Assembly (NCBI GenBank): GCA_963383645.1
Contig: OY726560.1
Span: 148,371,052-148,435,051 of the forward strand
Source of the DNA: Muscardinus avellanarius
Lineage: Eukaryota; Chordata; Mammalia; Rodentia; Gliridae
DNA: 64,000 nucleotides
Direction: 5' to 3'
This document shows, one piece after another, positions 45,446 to 57,672 of this stretch. Every line of letters starts with the position of its first letter. The first letter of the stretch is position 1. The notes below the pieces were generated by a model. That model saw nothing but the letters and a program-made list of their open reading frames with translations. It was not told where the DNA came from and searched no databases. The position numbers and the translations under genes were made by a program.

Positions 45446-46084
45446 GAATTAAATAGAAGGTAAGTTATAGAGCAATAAAATGAAAACATGGAATGATGAT
45501 GCTGTTATTGCAAAGCCTTCCTTTCTTGTGTACACAGATAGGGCCATTGCCAACTACATAGTTTTGTACAGTAACATTTAAAATATTTTGGCCAATTAGT
45601 CCTGCTCTTGGAAATTTATTCTCTGTCAAAGAAAACAGTTTTATTTATCCACATAGTGTGCATGAGTGTTCCTTACTCAAGCAAGGAGAAAAACTAAGTA
45701 AAATTACAAATACAACTATGAATGTGGCGTAGCAACACGAGAAAAAAAAATCACATCTAATAAATACGAGTGAAAAGAGAAAAAAACACACAGTACATGC
45801 ATCTTACTGAGATGATGCCTTTACGAGGACAGGTACTGGGCTGAGAGATCAGACAGTTCTGCTGAGGTGGTGGGATAAGGAGGGACATGTTTATCTTTTC
45901 CAGCTTCCTTTAAGACTTTATCAGTGTTTTTCTACCTCTCTCCCTAAACACGGTCAGGAAGCTAAGGCCCCTCACTTCCGGGCAGGACAGAAGCTGCGTC
46001 CTGCCTCCACCGCCCTTCTGGATCTTGCTGATTCGGTTCCTAAATCATGTTGCTGTTGCTTGAATTTGCAGCTCTCAAAACAAA
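45446..46084. other. Unannotated AT-rich sequence
   Basis: No named repeat or exon recognised. Confidence 0.4.
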
Positions 46085-46300
46085 CAGGCAGCCGGGCGTG
46101 GTGGCGCACGCTTGTAATCCCTGCGCTTGGGAAGCAGAGACAGGAGGATCGCGCAGGTTCGAAGCCAGCCACACGCGCTGGCTTAGGAGACCCTGTTTCC
46201 AAATAAAAATGTAAAAATAGGTCTGGGAGTGTAGCCCGGAGGTAGAAGGGCTTCCAGGAACCCCAGTACCACCAAAAAAAAAAAAAAAAAACAGGCCAGC
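46085..46300 (+). mobile_element. B1-dID SINE, subfamily B
   Basis: Nearly consensus subfamily B copy: AGCCGGGCGTGGTGGCGCAC, GGTTCGAAGCC, GTCTGGGAGTGTAGCCCGGA, GGGCTTCCAGGAACCCCAG, poly-A. Short ACAGGC flanks are a probable target-site duplication. Confidence 0.93.
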
Positions 46301-46879
46301 GGGCGCATGAGAACAGACACAAACATTCTCCGGCAAAGACTTGTGATCAGAGCAAACCCACTAACTACGCTTTATGCCAGGGCCAAGGAATTTCCCATTT
46401 GGTCATGAAATATCAGTCCCCACAAGAGGCCTTCTGAGGCCCAGAGTGAGCTCAGAATGACTGCGCTTCCCCAGTTCACGTGTCACAGGGCAAGGGCACC
46501 CTCGGGCACCGGCCCATGCAGAGCGGGGGGCTCACTCTACCCCCTTCTCCAAAGGCCTGTGACCACCTCCCAACCTGGTCTGGAATGGTGTTCCTGACCC
46601 TTTGGGAATCTGATGAGTGCTCAGACTTTACCAACCATTTTTAAGGGTTCATGGATCTATATGATGGGGCTTGTTATCCATCCACTTTTCTTGTGCAAAA
46701 TAAGCATGTTTATATAAATCTTGTTTGAATCAGGCCTTGAAGATAAAAATGAAGGTGGAAAACAGGGTCCCTGCCTTAAAGGAGAGCACAGTATCCAGGG
46801 AGAGACAGAAAACAAGAAAATGTAGCTTTCAATGACTCTAGATTGGGCTAGTCCAGGTATAAAGCTGCGCCAATATCAA
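46301..46879. other. Unannotated sequence
   Basis: No named repeat or exon seen. Confidence 0.4.
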
Positions 46880-47110
46880 AAGCTAATATTTATTGAGCAC
46901 TGACTAGATGCCTAGGACCTCTTCACAGAGCTTACAACTCATCGTAGGTTATCCTTAATTCACCTGATATCCCAACAACCCTAGAGATAGGTCACAGTAT
47001 TGTTCTCATGTTACAGATGAGGGCATAGAAGCTCAAAAAAGGCGTGATAACTTGTTCAGGGCTGGTCAGCAAAGTCCCAGGCCTGTCCACTCCAGTACTA
47101 GGCTGGGAAC
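46880..47110 (-). repeat. MIR SINE, nearly full length
   Basis: AGCTAATATTTATTGAGCACTGACTAGATGCC to ATGTTACAGATGAGGGCATAGAAGCTC and the following TGATAACTTGTTCAGG is reverse-complement MIR. Confidence 0.8.
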
Positions 47111-47204
47111 CAGGCAGCCTCTGTCCCAGGATGGCTTAGCAGGGGGAGAAGGGGTGACCTAGAGGTGGGAGAAGCCCCCCAGGACTCCTAGGATTTTTCA
47201 TGTA

Positions 47205-47560
47205 TAATGGTTTGTTCCCTCCAAAAACTCATAATGAAGTTGAATTCCCATTGTGAGATATTAACATGGTGGAACCCTGGTGGGCCCTTTGGGAGATTAT
47301 AAGGTTATAGGCTAGAGCCCTGGAGCCCTCACCCTACCTCCTGGTGCTTTATAAGAAGAGGAAGAGAACCAAAACACAGACCCATATCTCTTATCCCTTG
47401 GCACATGACGACTTGCATGGTCTCGGGACTCTGCCAGCAAGGCCGCACCCTGGTGTGGCCCCTGGCCCTTCAACTAGAACTAGGAACCAAAGTGAACCTC
47501 TTTTCTTTATAACATTTCCAGTCTGTGGTATTCTGCTATCTGAAAACAAGCTTAAGAATC
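47205..47560 (+). mobile_element. MaLR-type solitary LTR
   Basis: ATGGTTTGTTCCCTCCAAAAACTCATAATGAAGTTGAATTCCC opens the LTR. GGTGGGCCCTTTGGGAGATTATAAGG and AAAGTGAACCTCTTTTCTTTATAACATTTCCAGTCTGTGGTATTCTGCTATC close it. The layout fits MLT1/MST. Confidence 0.8.
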
Positions 47561-47914
47561 AGCGCACTGGAGTTCTGGATTCTGCTTAGGCTCTGTGAGC
47601 CGGTTAACAGCATGAATCCCCAGGGACATGCCGGCCTGGGGTGGGATGCGCTCTCCTGGCCTGAGTACAGGGCTGAGGGTCAGGCCCCAGACACTAGAAA
47701 TTGCTCACTTAGGGCCATGCTGAGCACACCTGTGTAGACAGCCATGCCCATCTTCCAGGGTCACCTGAACTCCCTCCAGATGCCCCTTCTCTTCAACAGG
47801 AAGGGTGCCCGGTGAGCTTTATCAAGCCCACATGCACAGACACAAAACCACAGAAAAAGGTAGAATGTCTTTTGGCCTGACACCAGAACGTAAGATAGGC
47901 AAAAAAATGTTAAG
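47561..47914. other. Unannotated sequence
   Basis: No named repeat or exon seen. Confidence 0.4.
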
Positions 47915-48095
47915 AGCTGGGTTTGACTTCTTGCTGCGTGTCTCCAGTTACATTGTCAATATTTTTGCCTTTAAAAATGGGGTAATAATCACCCCTACGT
48001 TGCAGGGATGCATATGAGGATTATGAGTTAACACATGTGCACATAATAGTGGCTAATACAGAGAAAGTTTTCAATAAATGTCAGCTACTATTGAT
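47915..48095 (+). repeat. MIR SINE
   Basis: TTTGCCTTTAAAAATGGGGTAATAATCACCCCTACGTTGCAGGG...AGTTTTCAATAAATGTCAGCTACTATTG is a well-preserved MIR 3' half. Confidence 0.82.
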
Positions 48096-48207
48096 TCTAG
48101 ACTCAGCGATCTATGAACTTAGCCACCTACCTGGAGAAGTTCAAATCCCATCAATCTACCTATTTTCTGTCTATCTACTAATAATTATACAGTATATTCA
48201 TTTAAAA

Positions 48208-48455
48208 GACTGGAAGGAGGGCCGGGCGTGGTGGCGCACGCTTGTAATCCCCGCGCTTGGGAGGCGGAGACAGGAGGATCGTGCTGGTTCGGAGCCAGCC
48301 ACGCTGGCTTAAGAGACCCTGTTTCCACATAAAAAGATAAAAAAAAAATAGGTCTGGGAGTGTAGCCCGTGGGAGCGTATCCCAGAGCTAGAAGGGCTTC
48401 CAGGAACCCCAGTACCACCAAAAAATTAAATAAATAAATAAATGACTGGAAGGAG
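48208..48455 (+). mobile_element. B1-dID SINE, subfamily B, with target-site duplication
   Basis: Element 48221-48443 is flanked by GACTGGAAGGAG (48208-48219 and 48444-48455). The ID half carries a short extra segment (TGGGAGCGTATCCCAGAGC) inside the GTAGCCC...AGAAGG region, unique among copies in this window. Confidence 0.95.
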
Positions 48456-49284
48456 ATGTACTAACATATTAAGAGTATTAATGTCTGTATGGTGAGATTA
48501 CAAGTGACATTTTTTTCTTTACACTTCCCCTCACACATCATTTTCTGCAGATAACATGTTTTTCTTGTATAATCAGAAGAGAATCTAGAAAAGATTTTTT
48601 AAATGAATCAACAAGAGGAGGAGAAGTGGCTTAGAAACACAGGGAGAGGGGCCAAAGAGCCTGTTTCAAGGTAGGTTCTAACACCATCCGAGGAAGGGGC
48701 CTCAATCTCCTTAGAGCCCTCCAAACCACCCTTCACATGGCACCCACATCCTGCCTTCTGGGAATCATTGCTAATATAATTCCAAAATGCTTTTCGAAGA
48801 CTCTAAGAATAGAGAGCAACACATGGAGCTTGCTCGTTTTTTTTTTTTTTTTCCCAAAGATCAGAAAAACTGAATATAAAGCCAAGAAAATTAGAGATGG
48901 ATTCAGATGAATAGGGAATGGAAACGTCTGACCTGGGGGAATGAATTGGGGAGGGGACAGGCCTGGGCTGATTCTAGGTCCTTGCTCCTGACCACAGAGT
49001 CCTGGAAGTCCACGATCAGAAGGAAGCTCCAGGGTTGATGTTGATTATTGGGCTCCAGGCAGAAATTCCTTCCACCATATCCCAGAGAACCAGCTTGCTT
49101 CAATGTCTCCCTTGAAGGGAGGGGGAGCTGGAAGGATGTGGCTCCTCCCCTCGTCTCAGGGATGGCGCCGGCTCTTCCTCTCATACTGTCTTTCCTTTGG
49201 TCTACTAGTTCCTTCCTCTGAAGTAAAGTAGAATAAATCCGCCCTTCTGTTCAAGGAAGTTCCTCTATTAGGATATCTCCAGCA
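48456..49284. other. Unannotated sequence
   Basis: T-run at 48837-48852; otherwise nothing recognised. Confidence 0.4.
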
Positions 49285-50312
49285 GCAAGTAATAAGATGT
49301 CCTGACTTTTTACAACTGACTAATCTCACCTAGCATGTCCTCAAGATCCATCCATTTCCCTGAAAATACTGCAATTGTAATATTTTTATGGCTGAGTAAA
49401 ATTCCATTGTGTACATATCCCACAGTTTTGTAATCCATTCATCTGTTGATGGACATCTTGGCTGGTTCCATAGTTTGGCTATGGTGAATTGTGCAGCTAT
49501 GAACATAGATACACATGCATTAGTTTGGTAGTTTGGTTTCTTTTCTTTTGGGTAGATACCCAGAAGTGGTATTGCTGGATCAAATGGTAGACTTGTTCCC
49601 ATTCTTCTGAGGATTCTCCGTACTGTTTTCCAGAGTGGTTGCACTAATTTGCAATCCCACCAACAATGTCTTAGAGTTCCCACTTCGCCACATCCTCACC
49701 AGCATCTGTTGTTTGTGTTTTGAATGATTGCCATTCTAGTTGGAGTTAGGTGAAATCTCAGGGTAGTTTTGATTTGCATCTCTCTGATTGCCAATGATGT
49801 TGAGCTTTTTTTCATGCATTTATTGGCCATTTGAATTTCTTCCTTCATGAAATGTCTATTTAGTTCACTTGCCCATTTTTTGATTGGATGATTTGTTTTT
49901 TTAGTGTTGAGTTTTGCTAAGCGAGATTAGTCAGTGGCAAAAAGTAAGGAATCGGATGCTTTCCCTAATATGCAAAAGCTAGGGTGAAAGGGGTCATAGG
50001 AGGAACTCCAGGTGAAAAAGGAGATCCTATAGAGGAGCAAATAAGGCAACCTAACTGTGGGGATGGGAGGGGGAGAGGGAAACTCTTTAAAGCGCATGAT
50101 GTACTTACTCATATCAAAGTCAACCACTAAGCTGAGCATGGAAGGGAGGGACTGGGAGGGAGTGAGGTGGGGACTGGGTGGGGGCTGGCTGGGTGATGTG
50201 TATATGTCTGTCTACACAGTTTTTTTTTTTAATCCCATTATGGTGCATAAATACAATGCACTAATAAAATATGGAAAATTAAAATAAATAAAAAATAAAT
50301 AAATAAAAAGAA
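49285..50312. mobile_element. 5'-truncated, 5'-inverted L1 insertion
   Basis: The left part (to about 49918) holds the ORF2 C-terminal region on the minus strand. The frame at 49330-49683 reads ...[18 protein letters not shown] and [16 protein letters not shown], signatures of L1 ORF2p; an upstream TGA breaks the frame. The right part is plus-strand: from about 49920 it encodes the ORF2 end [20 protein letters not shown] and a stop, then a G-rich 3' UTR (GGGGATGGGAGGGGGAGAGG) and an A-rich tail (50268-50312). The two arms overlap by about 28 bp of L1 sequence (GAGATTAGTCAGT...AAAAAGT). This is the classic product of twin priming. It is not functional. Confidence 0.88.
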
Positions 50313-50489
50313 ATTCTGCACAGCAAATAGACTGAGAAGACAACTGGCTGAATGGAGAAAACATTTTTAAGCCATATATCTAATATTAATATCTAAATAG
50401 ATGGGAAATTAATAATTCAGTAACAAAATAAATAAACAAACCTTATTTTTTAAATGGGGGATAAAAGAAGTCCTGACTCAAGAACAAGC

Positions 50490-51205
50490 TAGTCAGAGTA
50501 GCTCTGTCTTCATTTATTTGACTCTGTCCAGTTCCACTGCTGGCTTGACCTCAGAGGGCAGCAAGATGGCTACTGCAGTGCCGTGTGTCCTGTTGAGCCC
50601 AGAGGAAGAAGACAGTGTGTCTACCTATGGTTCTTTCTTCCCAGGAGCACCCAGCCACCTCTCCTCACTTCTCATTGGGTAGAACTAGATCACAAGATCA
50701 CGCTGCAGTCAGAACCAGTCATGGGCCAGGATGATAGGAATACCCTAATCAGTTCAGGTCAGCCTGGGTTTACCTGCCAGTGTCACCTTTCATGAGGATG
50801 AACAGAATCAGGGTTCTTCCAAGAAAGAATAAAGGAAAAATTGATGCTGCGTGAACAAAAGTGGCTTTGACGACACCGATACTTGGTTTGCAGAGTGGAA
50901 GAGATCTCCAGGGGTAGACGATGGTGGTTTACACCCACCAGGATCCCAGAGTGGAAGAGATCTTCAGGGGTGGACGCTGGCTCTCTGCACCAGATCCATC
51001 GCTTCTGCTGTGGCAGCACCTGTGTGGCTCTGCAGAATCATGTCTTCTTGAGAACAGCAACCCATCCTCTGCATGGCCTGGCTGATCATCTTTGCTGGTG
51101 ATGCAGTGAGCCGTCCACACCCTTCTAGCACATTTGTTCTCCTGGTTTTCATAGTGGATCTAATCTCTGTTGCTTGCAACCAAAGGACTCTAATCAGCCT
51201 ATCAA
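50490..51205 (+). repeat. Old LTR-like repeat with internal tandem duplication
   Basis: CAGCAAGATGGCTACTGCAG, CCAGTCATGGGCCAGGATGATAGG and the ending GTTGCTTGCAACCAAAGGACTCTAATCAG resemble an ancient MaLR-type repeat; the family is uncertain. Inside it a unit of about 55 bp beginning CAGAGTGGAAGAGATC is repeated in tandem (about 50892-50947 and 50948-50998). Confidence 0.45.
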
Positions 51206-51284
51206 ATTCAAGGCACCGAGAGCTCCACGGTCTACCCTGCTGATCTGGAGGCAGCCTAGACAGAGCACAAAGCCCTGGAGATTG

Positions 51285-51410
51285 GAACCCGAGTTCAAGA
51301 CTCAGAATTCTGAGGAAACACCCTCCGACCAGCTCTGTGACCTTAAGGAAGCCACTCAACATCCCTGGTCAATCATTCCCTGGCATCTCCTTTTTCTCAG
51401 TAGGGATTGG
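51285..51410 (+). repeat. MIR remnant
   Basis: GAACCCGAGTTCAAGACTCAG...CAGCTCTGTGACCTTAAGGAAGCCACTCAACATCCCTGG fits the MIR 5' core. Confidence 0.65.
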
Positions 51411-52439
51411 CCAAAAAAAATAAAAATAAAAACAAAACAAACTTACAAAAATCACACATGAAGGAGCCCATCCGACTTGAGAAATCTCAGTGCACTCAGG
51501 GTTCCTAATAATAAGCAACATGTCACTTGCTCGGTGAATTATCAAATTTCAAATCATATTACCTCTCTACATCAGTCTTCTCACTTGTAAAACAAGAATA
51601 CTCAGAGCATCACATGGTTTTTTGATAAACATATAGAGTAATTAAAAAGGACTTTCTACTCTACCAATTCCATGAAATGTGGGAGATTGATATTCTCAAT
51701 ATCTGCTGGAAACACTGGCTTATTTGTTTATATAATAGCTAAATAAATGACATTAAATGATAAATGTGTGCAGTTTTTCTCTCTCCCTCCCTGATTCTCA
51801 AAGGATGCTGCTGTCTACTGGGTACTTGAGTTTCTATGCTTTTCATGGGGATACAGAATAAAACACAAACATAGACACACCTGGAGCCGCCAGAGGCTGG
51901 CTGGATGTGGGGGGAAGGGGGAAGAACTGTAATTTTAAAGGTGTTAAAATACCAAAATAAATAAATGTTTAAAAATAATAATGATGGAAAGGGTGAAAGT
52001 AGAAAGCTAAAAGAACAGATCCAAAGGAGAACGTTTGCAAACTCAGGAAGAGAGGGGAGATGTTGGAGACAGCTATTATGAATAACAGAAAACGAGAGGT
52101 TGGGTTGGGGGCTGACAATGATAATTAATAGAACAATTTTTGAAAGTTTTTTGGGTAGTCTCCCTTGGAATTTTCTCAAGAAATGCCGGGAAATTTTTAA
52201 TTTGCTCCCATCTATTTTGAGCTATTCCACTGATGCCTAGTTGACTGCAACATCGTTGTAGCCTGGCTCAAATGGCAGCCTGGTTTTTTATGTATTACAT
52301 ACAAATGTATTCACAGAGCGCCTGACATGTGCCAGACATTGTGTTAGGCTCCAGATACACCCTGGCTCCTGTGCTCATGAAGCTGGTGATGCAGCAGATG
52401 CAAGTGGGCCTGGCCTGCCTCATTCTCCCGTGCCAGTGG
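51411..52439. other. Unannotated sequence
   Basis: AT-rich; a possible old repeat at 52300-52400 (ATTCACAGAGCGCCTGACATGTGCCAGACATTGTG). No exon recognised. Confidence 0.4.
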
Positions 52440-52559
52440 CCACCGGACCCTGTGGACCTTGGTAGTCCTGTTCTTCAGCCCCACAGGCATGTCCTTGGCC
52501 GGGCCCTTGCCTTCCCCACCGGATTACTCTGTCAGTTGATCTCACTGGCTCTCGTCCCA

Positions 52560-53090
52560 GCCCCTTGCCCCTAATCCATTTTCTACATTGCTGCCAAAGT
52601 GTTTTTTAATAAGATGCAAATCTGATCGTGGCTGGCTTCTATTTTAAATCTTGACTTCCTCTTCATCCCTTACAGGATGAAATCATAATGCCCATGCTCT
52701 CAGCATCTGACTCTAGTCTAACCCCTCCTCCCCCGCATCCCCCTAATCTCATGTGCCCCAGAATTTTCACACTGCCTGGACAAGTTCCCCACCCCACCGC
52801 CGGTCCTCTTTTCTCACCTTGAAAACTCTTGCTCCTTCAAAACCCAGATGGACATCACAGGCTCCCTCCGGGATACCACCATTTACACGTGTCCCTAACG
52901 TGGACAAAGCTGATCCTTCCCTGCCTAGGGCACTTCTCTCTTAACACTCCCCAGGGATTTATGTATCTCTGTCTCTGACACTCAACTGCCACCATCTTAG
53001 GGACAGTAACCGTGGCATGATCACCTCTCTACCATAGCTCTGGGCATGTGTAGATGCCCAAAGAAATCTGTTGCTGATGGTGACAGAGCT
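52560..53090 (+). mobile_element. LINE-2 3' region
   Basis: ATTGCTGCCAAAGTGTTTTTTAATAAGATGCAAATCTGATCGTGG, CAGGATGAAATCATAATGCCC and CCTTGAAAACTCTTGCTCCTTCAAAACCCAGATGG to CTTAGGGACAGTAACCGTGGCATGATC follow the L2 3' end in order. It ends in GGGCATGTGTAGATGCCCAAAG. Confidence 0.8.
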
Positions 53091-54079
53091 GTCAGGGTGT
53101 GGGAACCACATCCTTTTTTCTGGAAGGAAGTGGCACTACCAAGTTAGTGCTCCATTTTAACACATACCTGGTTTAAAAAAAAAAAACTCGCAGCTTCTAA
53201 ATGGATATTATTTTTTTTTGGTATCTCATTGCACATATAGGCTAGGAAAAAGAGTGACTTTTAGCTAAAATTTTAAATTGAAACATTTCATTTTCAAATG
53301 ACACCAGAGAAGTATGATCCTTTTCAAACAATAACAAAATAACAATAAATGTAAAGAAGAAAATAAAAAGCTCTGTGAACACACCACCCAGGAATACTAC
53401 TGTGACATTCTGAAGGTGTCCCTGCAGACCTCTTTCCTATTTGTATTACATCTGTCTGTGTAGTATGATGTGATCCAGTTCTTTGTGCCCACGGGTCTCA
53501 GCTTCCCAGAATCAGGGTGGAACTGCTTCCAGCAGGGTGGGGCTGGAGGACCCTCTCTTAGGGGCCTTGGCCCTGGGCAAAGCCTCAACTGGCCCCAGTC
53601 CCAACTTGAAGCCATCTCTAGGCAAGCACAAAGGGGTCATTTTTCTTTCTCTTGTGTACAAAATGTGCTCTGGACTGAAAGATTTTCTGGGTTATGAGAC
53701 TCAACTCAATAGGAAAAGATCATCTGAGGTTTTCCAAGAAAGTAAGATTTAAAGGCAGCATAGACTGAAGCTTTATTTCTGTCCAAAATAATCATGAATT
53801 ATGAAAGCCATTAGCTAAATCTGGGGAAACAGTGGGCTTTTGTGGAAAAAGGAAAAGCGTGGGTAAGATCTAGAGGCTGATAAGACCACAGAGTCATAAG
53901 AAGGGTTCGGGAGAGCCCCCTCATTGCCCTGCATCCTTGGGTGGGATGCTTGTGCTACAAGTCTATGACATGATGCGAATTGCCTAGCACCAGAGCTGAG
54001 TCTCACAGGACCACCAAAGGGACTCTGTCATGTTGAATTCCCGTATAGCTAGCTTTGGGGAAAGCCCATCCACTGGCAC
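53091..54079. other. Unannotated sequence
   Basis: AT-rich with short A and T runs at 53175-53220; no named repeat or exon. Confidence 0.4.
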
Positions 54080-54400
54080 TACCCTATTGAAGCCTTAACT
54101 ACATATGAATTCACTCTTTGATCCAGCCGCACCACATCTAGGAATCTACCAACAAATAGGAAATAATGCAAAGGGTTACCCTCATGGAATGATCTGTCAT
54201 TGTGAAATATTGAAAATGATACAAACGGTCATTCATAGACAAGGTGAATATAAACTGTGGTACATTCGCACAATGAAATTCTTACATCCACAGAAATGGG
54301 TGAAAGAAAACCCCTCTGAATTGAGACAGGACAATCTGCAGGCTACATATTATCAAATAAACAAGCAAAATACAAAAGACTTTGTAGGGAGTATTCTACC
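54080..54400 (+). mobile_element. Old L1M ORF2 3' remnant
   Basis: TTTGATCCAGCCGCACCACATCTAGGAATCTACC, then ATAAACTGTGGTACATTCGCACAATGAAATTCTTACATCCACAG, is the ancient L1 ORF2 C-terminal region, much decayed. The 197-codon frame at 54105-54698 is an accident of this. Confidence 0.72.
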
Positions 54401-56019
54401 TTTGGTCACTCTAGCTGGGAGTCAAAATGCACTCTTGGGGAGACTTCGGTCCCACGATGGTCTGCATTTAGAGTACCCCCTAGCCATCACGGAAATAAGG
54501 TCGCAATGTTGGGAGTCAGGCTTGCTTGCTAAAGAGGGGCTGCTGGGGGTGCGGCTTTGGGCTAATGGCTCCTCATCCCCTGTTCTCTCTCTCTCTGCTT
54601 CTGGCTTCCATGATGTGAGAGCAGAGCTTTGCACACTCTTTCTTGCCAGTTTCCACCGCCTGAGCTCCAGCCCCAGGCCTCACATGGACGGAACCTAGAA
54701 TCTCCAAAAAGCCAGGGGCAAATAAATCTGCCTCAATCTACATTGTGTAGTCGGTCATTTGGGATTAAAGCAGTGAGAATGTTCACTGAGACCGGTTCAC
54801 CTCTAAAGAGCTCCTTCATCTGCCCCTGCCCAGGCCCCAGCACCTGCCAGACTGTGAGTGAGAGAGGAGGCTTCCAGCTCCTCAGACAGGGTGGCCCAGC
54901 CCTCGGGGGCTGCCTGACTCCCTTCTCAGGGATATTCAAAATAAAGTCCTTTGTTCCCCCGGTGGTTTTAATGCCTGGAAATGACACTGGGAAAAAAAAA
55001 ATTAACCCAGATTATCATTTTCTCCTCACGAGTCAGTCAGCTCGGCCTGGCTCCTGGGAATCCCATCCTTTTAATCACGTTTCTCTTCAAAATCACTCTT
55101 GCTAGGAGCAAGGTGCGCCACCCACGTGTCTTTGCTTCAAGTCAGCTCTCACCGGTTCTGGCCTCATCACTTAATAAACTAACATTGTTGTAGAGAGACT
55201 TCTTTTTAAATAAAATGCCAGGGATTTAAAAATGGAAAAGCTAACTCTGGCATCTGCAGGGCCCCCAGGGAACTTGTGAGTTTGCGTGTGCCTGTCATCC
55301 CAGAAAGATCCATCAGGCTGACAGCCCAGCCAGGCTGCTGGGGGCGGGGAGGGCTGCAGCAGTCCCCTGATGCCTGCTGCACCTGCTGCCACCTGCTCCC
55401 CACTCACAACCCTCAGGCGGGACGAGCAAGCCAGGGGACAGAGGGCTGCGGCCTTCTGGATCTGACGGAGGACCTCGGCCTAGCTCCAGAAGGTCTGATG
55501 CATCTACTCCGTAGTGCCTCCTTCTCTCCTGATTGACTCCGGGGTAAACTGGCCCAGGGGACACAGACCCGGAGAGGAGGCAGAGAGGCCATCAGAGAGC
55601 AAAGGTCACCCAGGCTGGACAGGGCAGAGGGCTGCAGGAGAGAAGATGGAGGGACTCCTCCCCCTGGGCTGAGGCCCTGGGGCTGCCCCACCAGTGCAGG
55701 GGAGGAGACTGCAGCCTGTGAGCACCTCCCCCAGGGCAGGCCAAGGCAGACTGGAGGCCTTGACCCCGCCTCTGTGAGCTGTCCAATGGAGGACAGCCCT
55801 GGGGCCAGGGGAGCACCCAACACTCCTCACCTCCACCCTGCCTGGCCCCCAGCAGCCCTGCATTCCTGCCCCAACAGCCCAGGGTGGGGTACAGTGATTA
55901 CCACATTTTGTTTGTCTGCAGAACGCTGCAATGAGGGAGGAGAGGTTACCAGTGAGTTAGGTCACTACAGAGGGGCAGGTCTCAGCTCAGACACTGGACT
56001 CACAACTCCAGGCCACAAA
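54401..56019. other. Unannotated sequence, 1.6 kb
   Basis: GC-rich from 55260. Several overlapping open frames on both strands, none recognisable; no splice-flanked exon apparent. Confidence 0.4.
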
Positions 56020-56246
56020 ATAACTTTTTTTGTGTGTGTGTGTGGTACCGGGGATGGAACCCAGGGACATTCTACTTCCAAGCGACACCCTCAGCCTTAT
56101 TTTTTTATTCTTTCTAATTTTGAAACAGGGTCCCACTCAGTTGCAAAGGGCCTTGCTTAGTAGCTGAAGCTGTCCTTGAACCACGATCCTCCAGTCTCAG
56201 CCTCCTGAATGCTGAGATTACAAGCCTGTGCCACCATGCTCAGCTC
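56020..56246 (-). mobile_element. B1-dID SINE, subfamily A
   Basis: Full dimer in minus sense: TGTGTGTGGTACCGGGGATGGAACCCAGGG (ID half) and CCTCCTGAATGCTGAGATTACAAGCCTGTGCCACC (B1 half). Confidence 0.9.
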
Positions 56247-56574
56247 ACAAAAGAACTTTAAAGCCTAGGCAGGGGCACCTTTCCCTCCATTGTCCAAGGT
56301 ATGGCATCCCTGCCCAGGCCTCGGGGCTTCCCCCCACAAGCCTGGCTCTTTCTGTTGCCCCCCAGCCCTGCCCCCCTGCCGCAGGCTCAAGTCTATGTAT
56401 GGAGGAAAACCCAACTCTAGGCTCTTACCCTTGGAAGAGAGAGACTCTGTGGAGTCTCCCTTGACTCTGTGTTTCCTAATTTCATCCTCTGTCAATAGAG
56501 AATAATGAATTCTTCCAATCTCTCTTGCCCCCACCCACCCAAATCTCACAAAAGCAGCCCATCAAAGCAGTTTG

Positions 56575-56808
56575 GCAGATGCTTAAAAGTTAAGCATAAT
56601 ATTATCAAATAACCCTGCAATTCCACTCTTACTTACACACCCAAGGGAACTGAAAACTTAACTTTACATATGTGTCCATAGCAGTGCTATTCAGAGTAGC
56701 CAAGAGGTGTTGCAGCCCAAGTACCCATGGGCAGATGAATGAATACGGTGTGATGTAAACATACAAGAGAATATTATTCATACAGGAAAAATAATAAAGT
56801 ACAGATAC
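56575..56808 (+). mobile_element. Old L1M ORF2 3' remnant
   Basis: CCTGCAATTCCACTCTTACTTACACACCCAAGGGAACTG, CCATAGCAGTGCTATTCAGAGTAGCCAAGAGG and ATACAAGAGAATATTATTCATACAGG are diagnostic of ancient L1 ORF2 3' sequence. Confidence 0.82.
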
Positions 56809-56978
56809 ATGAGACAGGAGGATCGTGGTTTGTGGACAGCCTCGGCTACTTAATGAGACCTTTTGAAACTCAGTGAGATCCTGTTTAAAAATAAAGAATA
56901 ATAAATAGGGCTGGGGATGTAGCTTGGAGGTAAAATGCCCCTGGGTTCCATCCCCAGTACACCAGTACCACAAAAAAG
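56809..56978 (+). mobile_element. 5'-truncated SINE inside old L1M
   Basis: It begins mid-B1 at GAGACAGGAGGATCGTGG and keeps the ID half to CCATCCCCAGTACACCAGTACCAC. The first 60 bases of the left monomer are missing. The truncation point abuts L1 sequence. Confidence 0.85.
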
Positions 56979-57454
56979 GTAAAAATTTATGCTATATAAA
57001 TTATGTCTCGATTTTTTTAACAAGTCACAGGAATCACCATGACCTTGACCCCAGTGCAGCCCCAGACTCCCGGGAAAGCTTGTTCAGCTAAGTCCTCTTT
57101 CACGTCAAGACCCTGCGTCCCTAGTTGCCCAGCCCCATGCTGCCCTCGGCTTCCCAGGGACACACTTTCCTTTCTACACTGGCTTGACCCAAAGAACTGG
57201 ACACTGCAATTCTGCCCAGCCCCTAACACTTGCACTATACAGGAGCAGGTTTGGGGAGTAGGAGGGGGTCACATTCAGCAGAGCACAAGGAGACATGACC
57301 CTCAGACCTTTCCACGCCTCTGTCCTCGGTAGCCCCGTGGCCAGGCAGGCCATCACCTGGGTCTCCTCTCGATGCTCACCCATGTCTCCCTCTCCTCTAG
57401 CCACCGACCTTCCTGAAGCCTTCACACTGGACATCAAAGATCCCCTCATTTGCA

Positions 57455-57672
57455 GACTGTGGTGGTGCACGCTTTTATGTAATCTCAGCCTTTGGGAGGC
57501 TGAAACAGGAGGATTGCGGTTTGCCGACAGCCTCAGCTACTTAGTGAGGCCCTTTGCAACTCAGTGAGACCCTGTTTCAAAATAAAGAATAAAAAATAGC
57601 TGAGAGTGTCAGTCGGAGGTAGAACCCCCATGAGTTCCATCCAGAGTACACCAAAACAACAAAAAAAAAAGA
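57455..57672 (+). mobile_element. B1-dID SINE, subfamily A
   Basis: GTGGTGGTGCACGCTTTTATGTAATCTCAGCC to CCATCCAGAGTACACC plus an A-rich tail; a diverged full dimer. Confidence 0.87.

Noticed and set aside
49330..49683. Reverse-transcriptase-related coding gene
   Set aside because: It is only the C-terminal part of L1 ORF2, interrupted by a stop upstream and inverted relative to its 3' end.
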